Shown piece after piece: positions 1 through 5,102 of a DNA stretch of 5,102 bases. A model generated the notes under the pieces. That model was given only the letters and a program-made list of their open reading frames with translations, ran no database searches and was not told where the DNA came from. The position numbers were made by a program, and so were the translations under genes. The stretch is from an uncultured Opitutaceae bacterium. Its GTDB lineage: Bacteria; Verrucomicrobiota; Verrucomicrobiia; Opitutales; Opitutaceae. Every line of letters starts with the position of its first letter. Position 1 is the first letter of the stretch. The DNA lies in the NCBI GenBank assembly GCA_937128785.1, contig CAKZMS010000463.1, positions 1 to 5,102 on the forward strand. Direction: 5' to 3'.

Positions 1-1
1 A

Positions 2-343
2 GTCGAGAAACCGGCGGTGTCGGATATGGTGGAGCCGCTGGCGACCGAACCGACCAATGAGCCGGCCGCAGAGGCTGCGGCTGCCAACGCTCCGACTGAA
101 GTTGCCGCAGACTCGGCCCCTCCAGCTCCTCCGCCGGTAGCTGAGCCACCTGCGCTCGCGTCGCCGGAGACGGATGTCGTCAAGCCGAATGAACCGCCCG
201 CACTCGAGACCGGGGAGCAACCCCAGGTTTCGGAGCCGGCAGAGCCAGCGGCACCGGTTCCACCTGCTGCTGAGGAAATACCTGAGAAATCAGACAACGA
301 TTCCTCGGAAACCGAAGACACGGACGACAAGCCGAAGGCGTAG
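2..343 (+). CDS. 3' end of an Ala/Pro/Glu-rich, probably disordered protein (5' partial)
   Basis: The frame is open to the left edge of the window and closes with TAG at 341-343. I read it as the C-terminal part of a longer gene; a GTG at 17 and an ATG at 26 are in frame but neither has a convincing ribosome binding site. Of the 113 visible residues about 24 are Pro, 23 Ala and 18 Glu, and I see no Arg, His, Cys or aromatic residue. This composition indicates an acidic, intrinsically disordered tail with no folded domain. Short EP/AP units recur, including two EPPAL copies, and the end is strongly acidic (SDNDSSETEDTDD) before a closing KPKA. Such tails occur on many unrelated proteins, including envelope-spanning, DNA/RNA-binding and secretion proteins, so the function cannot be named. 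It converges on tsaE with about 116 bp between stop codons. The reading frame is fairly secure; the identity is unknown. Confidence 0.6.
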   Translation, partial: VEKPAVSDMVEPLATEPTNEPAAEAAAANAPTEVAADSAPPAPPPVAEPPALASPETDVVKPNEPPALETGEQPQVSEPAEPAAPVPPAAEEIPEKSDNDSSETEDTDDKPKA

Positions 344-354
344 CTCAACATTAT

Positions 355-386
355 AACGTCGCGCCGTGCTTTAGCCGGCGTTCGTT
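355..386 (+). terminator. Possible weak stem-loop after the plus-strand gene
   Basis: Twelve bases after the TAG at 341-343, AACGTCG (355-361) can pair with CGGCGTT (376-382), including one G-T wobble. Alternatively CGCCG (362-366) pairs with CGGCG (376-380), with AACG/CGTT (355-358/383-386) as an outer stem. It is followed by CGTTTCAG rather than a clean T tract; a T5 run comes later, at 403-407. Position and folding suit a 3'-end structure for the plus-strand gene, but it is not a canonical intrinsic terminator. Confidence 0.25.
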
Positions 387-426
387 TCAGTTCACCCGCA
401 CGTTTTTAAAGATGGGCTGAGAGGCA

Positions 427-454
427 GTAGTGCCTGTCTGAAGCACGGCACTAC
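427..454 (-). terminator. 8-bp perfect stem-loop just downstream of tsaE
   Basis: GTAGTGCC (427-434) and GGCACTAC (447-454) form a perfect 8-bp inverted repeat with a 12-nt loop. It begins only five bases past the tsaE stop codon, whose complement is at 460-462. Neither flank has a proper T tract; on the minus strand the following bases are TGCCTCTCAG. It is therefore not a textbook intrinsic terminator. It could end or stabilise the 3' end of the minus-strand transcript, and because the stem is symmetric it could also act on the convergent plus-strand transcript. Confidence 0.4.
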
Positions 455-459
455 GCAAA

Positions 460-900
460 CTAACGCAGGCGAATAGTATGGTGATCGTCTTGGGTGATTC
501 CCAAGTCCAGATGCCAGGCATCTTCGGGCAGCCATCCGGCGATGCGCTCGGGCCATTCGATTGCTGCCAGCCAAGGGCTGATGAGGAAATCCTCGAGCAT
601 CAGGGCCTCAACTTGAGCTCCACCCTCGAGCCGGTAGGCATCCAAATGAAGGAGCTTCCCTCGAGGGCCCTGGTGTAGGGTGTAGAGATTAAACGTCGGG
701 CTGGTGACGGGTTCCTTGATGCCCAGACCGGCGGCCAAACCCTGCACGAAGGTGGTCTTGCCGACACCCACAGCGCCGTGGTGCGCCCAGACGGTATCGC
801 TGGGCAGCGCCCCGGCCAATTCGGCGGCGACTTGCCGCGAAGCTTCGGCCGAACGGGTGACGACACCGTCTCTGAGTTTATCGCAGATGCTCGAAGCCAT
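460..900 (-). CDS. tsaE: TsaE, tRNA threonylcarbamoyladenosine biosynthesis ATPase
   Basis: TsaE (YjeE family) is the cytoplasmic P-loop ATPase that works with TsaB and TsaD in making t6A at position 37 of ANN-decoding tRNAs. The 146-residue product is of usual family length. Family marks in order are a Walker A loop GAVGVGKTT at residues 42-50, followed by FVQGLAAGLG; the SPTF motif at 67-70; HLDAYRL at 85-91, with the conserved Asp at 87; and IEWPERI at 114-120, carrying the typical Glu-Trp pair. One oddity is that the P-loop reads GAVGVGKTT where most members have GDLGAGKTT, so the usual Asp after the first Gly is Ala; the catalytic Lys and Thr are kept. The ATG start lies 23 bp inside the 3' end of thiL, and GAAGAGA a few bases upstream is a weak purine-rich binding site. 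The overlap suggests translational coupling to thiL. It ends with TAG and is the last gene of the minus-strand run. Identification is secure. Confidence 0.95.
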   Translation of the reverse strand: MASSICDKLRDGVVTRSAEASRQVAAELAGALPSDTVWAHHGAVGVGKTTFVQGLAAGLGIKEPVTSPTFNLYTLHQGPRGKLLHLDAYRLEGGAQVEALMLEDFLISPWLAAIEWPERIAGWLPEDAWHLDLGITQDDHHTIRLR

Positions 901-1837
901 GGAATCTCTTCAAATCCAATTCGTCGTCGAAAGGGGAGACGGCCCGGGATTTCACAAATCGACCAATGCAGGTAAGATGGGTTTTAAAGTGCCGGTTCCA
1001 CTCCTGGATGAAGTCCTTGGGTTTGGTGCGTCCGGAGACCGCAAAGACCAACTCGTAGTCTTCTCCATCGGTCAAAGCGTGGACCAGCGGTGATTCGCCG
1101 GAGGTTTCGCTGTATTGTTTGGCCGACTTACTGACGGGGATGGCGTCTTCGCTCAGCGCGATCCGGGTGCCCTTGGGTTGCAGCGCCGGCAGGTCCTTGG
1201 CGAGACCGTCGCTGATATCCATCATCGCGTGCACTTCCGCACGCTTGCCCAACCACTGGCCTTCCTCGAGTCGGGGCGTGAACTTCCAGTGCCACTCCAA
1301 TCGACTGCCGCCCAGTTTGCCGGTGACAAAAATCAAGTCGTCGGCCTTGGCGTTTTTGCGGGACAGCAGCCGTTTCTTTTTGGCTTCGCCGAGCATTGTC
1401 ATGGTGGCGGTTAACCCTTCCGCTTGGTGCGCCACGTCCCCTCCGATGATGAGCACGTTGTAACGCCGGGCGAGATTCGCGATGCTGCGATAGAAGTCCC
1501 GCAACCATTCGATCTTCAGATTCTTCGCCGTGGCCAAGGCAATGACCGCGGCGCGGGGACGCCCGCCCATCGCCGCGATATCACTCAGGTTGCGATTGAA
1601 GAGCTTGGCTCCGGCTCCCCGGGCCGGAATGCGATCGTCGAAGTGTTCACCATAGATAACGGGATCAACGGTGATTAATTGATCCCGCGGCGTTCCGGAG
1701 AGCACGGCACAGTCATCACCGATCCCACGCGGTGGTTTGGGCGAGGCCGATCCCAGCCAACGCGTGATTTCCGTGATCAATTTCTGCTCACCCAGGGCGG
1801 CGACCGATCGGGAACGTTGTCGAGTAAAAGGCGACAT
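878..1837 (-). CDS. thiL: Thiamine-monophosphate kinase ThiL
   Basis: ThiL is a cytoplasmic enzyme of the AIR-synthase (PurM-like) superfamily that phosphorylates thiamine monophosphate with ATP to thiamine diphosphate, the active cofactor. The 319-residue length is normal. Family motifs in order are GEQKLI (16-21), GIGDDCAVL (38-46), the TVDPVIYGEHF segment (56-66), NLSDIAAMGGRP (83-94), IGGD (131-134), VTGKLGGS (171-178), MDISDGLAKDL (206-216) and DGEDYELVF (257-265). The Asp-rich metal and nucleotide sites are thus present. Differences from typical members: IGGDV instead of IGGDT, TDGEDYEL instead of GGEDYEL, and a short stretch between VTG and the MDISDGL helix (about 35 residues), where the E. 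coli protein has an extra segment around its RHLRPSPR motif. The ATG start has no Shine-Dalgarno; its leader is pyrimidine-rich. The 3' end overlaps tsaE by 23 bp, and the protease gene lies 61 bp upstream. I judge it to be a functional but divergent ThiL. Confidence 0.93.
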   Translation of the reverse strand: MSPFTRQRSRSVAALGEQKLITEITRWLGSASPKPPRGIGDDCAVLSGTPRDQLITVDPVIYGEHFDDRIPARGAGAKLFNRNLSDIAAMGGRPRAAVIALATAKNLKIEWLRDFYRSIANLARRYNVLIIGGDVAHQAEGLTATMTMLGEAKKKRLLSRKNAKADDLIFVTGKLGGSRLEWHWKFTPRLEEGQWLGKRAEVHAMMDISDGLAKDLPALQPKGTRIALSEDAIPVSKSAKQYSETSGESPLVHALTDGEDYELVFAVSGRTKPKDFIQEWNRHFKTHLTCIGRFVKSRAVSPFDDELDLKRFHGFEHLR

Positions 1838-1898
1838 GGTAAGGGACTCGGGGTGTGGGGGAGGAGTAAGGCCTGATTGGGGCTAAAGAGGGGGGATC

Positions 1899-2747
1899 CT
1901 AAAAATCGAGTCCCGCGAGAATCAATATCACCGTATTCAGGTTGAACAAACCGTGAGCGATAATCGGAACGGCGATGCGACCCGTGCGTTCGTAGGCCAC
2001 CGCGAAAATGATCCCGAGCATGAACAAGGGGCCAAATGCCACCAGGTTACCGTGCATCAGGGCGAAAATTGCGGCGGGCAGCGGGAAAGCGATCCACGCG
2101 GGAGTGCGCGTGCGCAGATAGCGAAACATACCAGCCCGAAATACGACCTCTTCGGTCAACGGAGCCATGACCACGGCCAAAAAGGTCATACCCAAAATCA
2201 CCCAACGCGTCTCGGCTTCCGCGAAGATTTGGATAAGTTCCTGTCGGTCGGTATTGAGATCAAAATAATCAAGGGAGGTGGTCCAAATGATGTTGATTCC
2301 CGTCAGGATGGGCAGGGCGATCAGCAGGGTGATCAAGCCCGCCAGCCACACATTCATGGGGCGGAGCTGAGCGCGCGGTTGGGTGATGCCTGCGGCGATC
2401 TGACGCTGTTTCATCATGGCAGCGGCGACTCCCGCGCCAGCCAGGAGGCCGCCCTGGAAACCCAGCCCCATGATGATCAGCGCAACATCGTCACCCACAT
2501 TGATCGACCCCACCAACACCTGGGAACCGAATTGGCCGGCCACGCCTGCTGCAATCACGATGAAAATCGCGTACGCGAAGTTCCAGACACTGATGAGCCA
2601 TGGCGACAGGGGGGAGGGCCGGTGGCGCAGCTCGCGGCCCTTTTCGCTGAATCCAACCCGCCAAACCAGCAAGACGCCGATCAACAACAGGAAAACCTGA
2701 CCGGCGGCGGCTACCATCGCCGGGGTGTCGATTTCTTCGAGAGTCAT
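1899..2747 (-). CDS. CPBP (CAAX/Rce1-like) family intramembrane metalloprotease
   Basis: The 282-residue product is very hydrophobic, with about eight predicted membrane segments, roughly at residues 13-30, 50-70, 88-111, 133-155, 183-198, 218-232, 236-251 and 257-279. The signature of the CPBP/Abi family is complete: EEVVFR (Glu199, Glu200, Arg204), FALMH (Phe228, His232) and HGLFN (His265, Asn269). In the Rce1-like fold these residues line the active site inside the membrane. In eukaryotes the family cleaves prenylated CAAX proteins. Bacterial members are mostly uncharacterised; some act in bacteriocin self-immunity or as partners in signalling. No substrate, peptide gene or prenyl-related gene is present here, so the role is unknown. 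The ATG at 2747 lacks a Shine-Dalgarno; Met11 is a later in-frame alternative, but the first start leaves a normal first helix. It sits 48 bp after pyrC and 61 bp before thiL, probably in the same transcript. The family assignment is firm; the function is not. Confidence 0.9.
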   Translation of the reverse strand: MTLEEIDTPAMVAAAGQVFLLLIGVLLVWRVGFSEKGRELRHRPSPLSPWLISVWNFAYAIFIVIAAGVAGQFGSQVLVGSINVGDDVALIIMGLGFQGGLLAGAGVAAAMMKQRQIAAGITQPRAQLRPMNVWLAGLITLLIALPILTGINIIWTTSLDYFDLNTDRQELIQIFAEAETRWVILGMTFLAVVMAPLTEEVVFRAGMFRYLRTRTPAWIAFPLPAAIFALMHGNLVAFGPLFMLGIIFAVAYERTGRIAVPIIAHGLFNLNTVILILAGLDF

Positions 2748-2795
2748 GACAGAACCGGCCGGAAGGCGTGAGCGGACCAGACCGAAGCAAGCCGT

Positions 2796-4091
2796 TTAGC
2801 GCTTACGGACTTTCTTTCCGTCGAACACGACCTTGCCGTCGACGATGGTGGTTTTGATCCGGCCCTGCAACGTCTCCCCATCCCACGGGCTGTTGGATGA
2901 CTTGGAAAATCCGGCCTTCGCGTCGTAGGTCCATTTCTCCTTCGGATCGAAGAGGCAGATATCCGCGGCGACGCCAGGGGACAGGGTTCCGGCGGGAAGT
3001 CCCAGTAACTCAGCGGGCTTGCGGGTCATGAGATCGATGACCTTGGGCAGACGGAATTTGTTTTTCCGCAGCAGCACATCGAGCGTCACCGGCAACGCGG
3101 TCTCGAGACCCAGAATACCGTTGGGGGCGTGGTCGAACTCCTTGTCTTTTTCGTAGTCCGTATGGGGGGCGTGGTCGGTTGCGATGATGTCGATGGTGCC
3201 GTCTTTCAGCCCGCCGATGATGGCTTCCTGATCCTCCGCGGTGCGCAGAGGCGGGTTCATTTTGAACTTGGGATCATACCCCTCGATGCTCTCGTCGGTC
3301 AGGGCGATGTGGTGGGGGGTCGCCTCGGCGGTGATTTTCACCCCGCGGGCTTTGGCCCGGCGGATGAGTTCAACGGAGTTTTTGGAAGAGATGTGCTGGA
3401 GATGGATGTGCGCGCCACTGTAAGTGGAAAGGATGGAGTTGCGCGCCACGATGAGATCCTCCGCCGCATTGGGCCAGCCGCGCAGGCCGAGGCGGGTGGA
3501 AACGACTCCCTCGTTCATCACCGCTCCAACGGTCATGGAGTGGTCCTGACAGTGGTCCATCAGCGGGAGGTCAAACATCTTGGCGTATTCACAGGCCCGC
3601 CGCATGAGCTCGTTGCTTTGCACGCAGTCTCCGTCGTCGGTGATGGCCACCACGCCGGCCCGGGCCAGGGAGCCGATCGGAGCCAAAGCTTCACCCTTCA
3701 TGTCAACGGTGATGCAGCCGGTAGGCAGGACCTTTACGACGGCGTCCCGTTCGATGACGTCTTTGATGTATTGGATGGTACCGGTGGTGCTCGCGGGGGG
3801 CGAGGTATTGGGCATGCAGACCACGGTGGTGAAGCCGCCCGCCGCGGCGCAGTGCGAGCCGGTGGCGATGTTTTCCTTGTGCGTCTGGCCGGGTTCCCGG
3901 AAGTGCACATGGATGTCGACCAGGCCCGGGCAGGCGACGAGGCCATCGGCATCGATGACGCGGGCTTTCTTTTTATCCGCAGCGGTCAGTTTCGCGACGA
4001 TCTTCCCGTTCTGCACGAACACGTCGCCGACGGCGTCGCGTTTATTGGCAGGGTCAATGACCCGGGCGTTCTTAATCCAGAGAGAGGGCAT
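2796..4091 (-). CDS. pyrC: Dihydroorotase, class I
   Basis: Dihydroorotase reversibly cyclises N-carbamoyl-L-aspartate to dihydroorotate, the third step of de novo UMP synthesis, in the cytoplasm. The 431-residue length matches class I (Bacillus-type) enzymes of the amidohydrolase superfamily rather than the shorter E. coli type. The metal-site residues are all visible: HVHFR (His61, His63, with Arg65 for substrate), Asp153 in TDDGD as the bridging ligand that class I enzymes use in place of a carboxylated lysine, His180 in DHCQD, His233 in LQHIS and Asp306 in ATDHAPH. KMNPPLR (277-283) and GLETALP (328-334) are further family motifs. N- and C-terminal beta-sandwich pieces flank the barrel (about 1-55 and 365-431). 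It is therefore a predicted active enzyme, not the inactive pyrC' partner found beside some pyrB genes. The ATG at 4091 lies 13 bp after the pyrB stop, preceded by a T7AAGCAT leader without a Shine-Dalgarno. An operon with pyrB is very likely. Confidence 0.97.
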   Translation of the reverse strand: MPSLWIKNARVIDPANKRDAVGDVFVQNGKIVAKLTAADKKKARVIDADGLVACPGLVDIHVHFREPGQTHKENIATGSHCAAAGGFTTVVCMPNTSPPASTTGTIQYIKDVIERDAVVKVLPTGCITVDMKGEALAPIGSLARAGVVAITDDGDCVQSNELMRRACEYAKMFDLPLMDHCQDHSMTVGAVMNEGVVSTRLGLRGWPNAAEDLIVARNSILSTYSGAHIHLQHISSKNSVELIRRAKARGVKITAEATPHHIALTDESIEGYDPKFKMNPPLRTAEDQEAIIGGLKDGTIDIIATDHAPHTDYEKDKEFDHAPNGILGLETALPVTLDVLLRKNKFRLPKVIDLMTRKPAELLGLPAGTLSPGVAADICLFDPKEKWTYDAKAGFSKSSNSPWDGETLQGRIKTTIVDGKVVFDGKKVRKR

Positions 4092-4097
4092 ATGCTT

Positions 4098-4140
4098 AAA
4101 AAAATCAGGCGGTGGGGGTAACGTATTCGGGTTGGCCGCC
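4098..4140 (-). terminator. Possible weak attenuator: short stem plus T7 tract at the pyrB-pyrC junction
   Basis: Read on the minus strand, GGCGG (4140-4136) can pair with CCGCC (4112-4108) across a 23-nt loop. After the TGA stop codon comes an unbroken run of seven T (4104-4098). Stem plus T run resembles an intrinsic terminator, but the stem is only 5 bp and the loop long, so termination would be weak at best. In the pyrB frame the T run ends in a second stop (TTT TTT TAA), giving tandem stops. The tract may simply be an unstructured leader for pyrC. Confidence 0.2.
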
Positions 4141-5049
4141 GGCGCAGAGGTAGAGCACGGCCATGCGCACGGCGATGCCGTTGGTGACCTGTTCGAGAAT
4201 CACGCTGCGGTCGCCGTCGGCGAGTTCGCTGTCGATTTCGACGCCCCGATTGATCGGGCCGGGATGCATGATGATGGCATCGGGGTGGAGCCACGACGCC
4301 CGTTCATGGTTCAGGCCGAACATGGAAGTGTATTCGCCGATCGAGGGAAACATGCCGGAGTTCTGACGCTCGTGTTGGATCCGCAGCAGCATCACGACCT
4401 CGGCATCAGCCAAAGCGCTTCGCAGGTCGTGGGAGACTTTCACGCCGAGGGCCTCAAAATAGGGTGGCACCAAGGTCGACGGACCCACGACGGTGACATC
4501 GGCGCCGAGGGTGCGTAGCGCCTGGATGTTGGAGCGCGCCACGCGGCTGAAGAGGATGTCTCCCAGGATCACGACACGACGGCCGTCCAGATCGCCGAGT
4601 CGTTCGCGCATGGTGAAGGTATCGAGCAGGCCCTGGGTGGGGTGTTCGTGGGCTCCGTCACCCGCGTTGATTACGGGGATGTCTAGAATCCGCGAAAGGT
4701 AGAGTGGTGAGCCCGGCGCGGAGTGCCGCACCACGATCATGTCCGCCTGCAGGGCGGCAATGTTCTCGGCGGTGTCACGCAGGGATTCTCCCTTGGTGGT
4801 GGAGGACGATTTGGCGTCCAGCGAGATAACGTCGGCGGAGAGTCGCTTGGCCGCCATATCGAACGCCATGCGGGTGCGCGTGCTCGGTTCGAGGAAGAGA
4901 TTGACGATGGTCTTACCGCGCAGGGCCGGGACTTTCTTCACGCTCCGGGTGAGGATTTTTTTGAATCCGGCGGCGGTGGAGTGGATTTGATCGAGCTCGG
5001 CGCGCGAGAGTTCTTCGAGGGTGATCAGATGTCGGCGATTCCAAGGCAT
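4105..5049 (-). CDS. pyrB: Aspartate carbamoyltransferase catalytic subunit
   Basis: PyrB condenses carbamoyl phosphate and L-aspartate to N-carbamoyl-L-aspartate, the committed step of pyrimidine synthesis; the catalytic unit is a cytoplasmic trimer. The 314-residue length is standard. The carbamoyl-phosphate domain has FLEPSTRTR (52-60, the Ser-Thr-Arg-Thr-Arg phosphate loop), KGES (86-89), VVRH (106-109) and GDGAHEHPTQ (130-139). The aspartate domain has GDILFSRVARSN (163-174), LLRIQHERQ (221-229) and MHPGPINRGVEI (261-272). No N-terminal extension and no pyrI regulatory-subunit gene are seen, so this is not the E. coli holoenzyme arrangement. It resembles the Bacillus-like or DHOase-associated types. 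The ATG at 5049 is the only plausible start: an in-frame TAA lies 21 bases upstream with no start codon between. The leader is C/T-rich (TTTTCCCCTCCTGCCCG) with no Shine-Dalgarno. It is the first complete gene of the minus-strand run; any promoter or PyrR site would lie beyond the window. Confidence 0.97.
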   Translation of the reverse strand: MPWNRRHLITLEELSRAELDQIHSTAAGFKKILTRSVKKVPALRGKTIVNLFLEPSTRTRMAFDMAAKRLSADVISLDAKSSSTTKGESLRDTAENIAALQADMIVVRHSAPGSPLYLSRILDIPVINAGDGAHEHPTQGLLDTFTMRERLGDLDGRRVVILGDILFSRVARSNIQALRTLGADVTVVGPSTLVPPYFEALGVKVSHDLRSALADAEVVMLLRIQHERQNSGMFPSIGEYTSMFGLNHERASWLHPDAIIMHPGPINRGVEIDSELADGDRSVILEQVTNGIAVRMAVLYLCAGGQPEYVTPTA

Positions 5050-5070
5050 CGGGCAGGAGGGGAAAACGGG

Positions 5071-5102
5071 TTAGGAGGAGCGGGAAGTGATGGTGATCGA
5101 GT
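5071..5102 (-). CDS. Possible last codons of an upstream gene (fragment)
   Basis: On the minus strand one frame reads SITITSRSS followed by TAA at 5073-5071, 21 bp before the pyrB start. Many bacteria place pyrR directly before pyrB, and PyrR proteins often end in a short acidic-then-hydrophobic strand, with which this tail would be compatible. Only nine codons are visible, so this is a context-based guess; the other two frames are also open over this stretch. Confidence 0.25.
   Translation of the reverse strand, partial: SITITSRSS

Noticed and set aside
1128..1508. Minus-strand open frame (126 codons) within thiL in another frame
   Set aside because: It is Arg/Gln-rich, inside a confirmed gene, and has no start signal or motif.
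1899..2747. CPBP protease as part of a phage-defence (Abi) or bacteriocin system
   Set aside because: No toxin, peptide, transporter or defence gene accompanies it, and both neighbours are housekeeping genes.
1953..2771. Plus-strand open frame (272 codons) opposite the protease gene
   Set aside because: The translation is very rich in His, Gln, Asp and Gly, the expected complement of hydrophobic membrane codons, with no domain.
4098..4104. T7 run as a programmed frameshift fusing PyrB to PyrC
   Set aside because: The run lies after the pyrB stop codon, and the pyrB frame meets a second stop at its end, so slippage there could not produce a simple fusion.
3129..4121. Long plus-strand open frame (330 codons) opposite pyrC
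   Set aside because: It lies wholly antisense to a gene with every catalytic residue, shows no recognisable motif, and long antisense frames are expected in GC-rich coding DNA.
3580..4518. Plus-strand open frame (312 codons) spanning the pyrC-pyrB junction
   Set aside because: It crosses two well-supported minus-strand genes and its product has no family-like pattern; it is a shadow of their codon bias.
1..5102. CRISPR array, insertion sequence, tRNA or integration site
   Set aside because: No regularly spaced direct repeats, transposase motifs, terminal inverted repeats or cloverleaf-like sequence were seen, and almost all DNA is accounted for by genes.

Overview
This is a GC-rich window (about 60 % by eye) from a bacterial chromosome. 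It is dominated by one minus-strand gene run, reading from high to low coordinates: pyrB, pyrC, a CPBP-family membrane protease gene, thiL and tsaE. The far left edge carries the 3' end of a plus-strand gene that converges on tsaE. Gene content and protein style would fit a free-living Gram-negative bacterium, possibly Verrucomicrobiota/Opitutae. That placement is only an impression, because nothing in the window is a taxonomic marker.

Layout. Positions 2-343 (+) hold the tail of an Ala/Pro/Glu-rich, apparently disordered protein that enters from outside the window. Positions 344-459 are a short convergent intergenic region with stem-loops, the clearest being a perfect 8-bp stem just after the tsaE stop. 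Positions 460-900 (-) are tsaE (tRNA t6A synthesis ATPase). It starts inside the last codons of thiL (878-1837, -; thiamine-monophosphate kinase), a 23-bp overlap. Positions 1899-2747 (-) encode a CPBP intramembrane metalloprotease with all its motifs. Positions 2796-4091 (-) are pyrC (class I dihydroorotase) and 4105-5049 (-) are pyrB (aspartate carbamoyltransferase). The right edge (5071-5102, -) may hold the last codons of an upstream gene.

How the genes work together. PyrB and PyrC catalyse consecutive steps of de novo pyrimidine synthesis: carbamoyl phosphate + aspartate to carbamoyl aspartate, then to dihydroorotate. They are 13 bp apart, both look catalytically intact, and they may form a complex. 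ThiL and TsaE are both ATP-using housekeeping enzymes whose overlap suggests coupled translation, although their pathways (thiamine diphosphate and tRNA t6A37) are unrelated. The membrane protease between the two pairs has no evident functional link. Spacings of 13, 48, 61 and -23 bp suggest one transcript. No strong promoter is visible, so the promoter probably lies to the right of the window.

I found no mobile element, CRISPR array, tRNA or rRNA, and no convincing new system. This is mainly an ordinary housekeeping region. The points worth a second look are the pyrimidine-rich, Shine-Dalgarno-poor leaders, the stem plus T7 tract between pyrB and pyrC, a divergent and compact ThiL, an atypical TsaE P-loop, and the convergent stem-loops.
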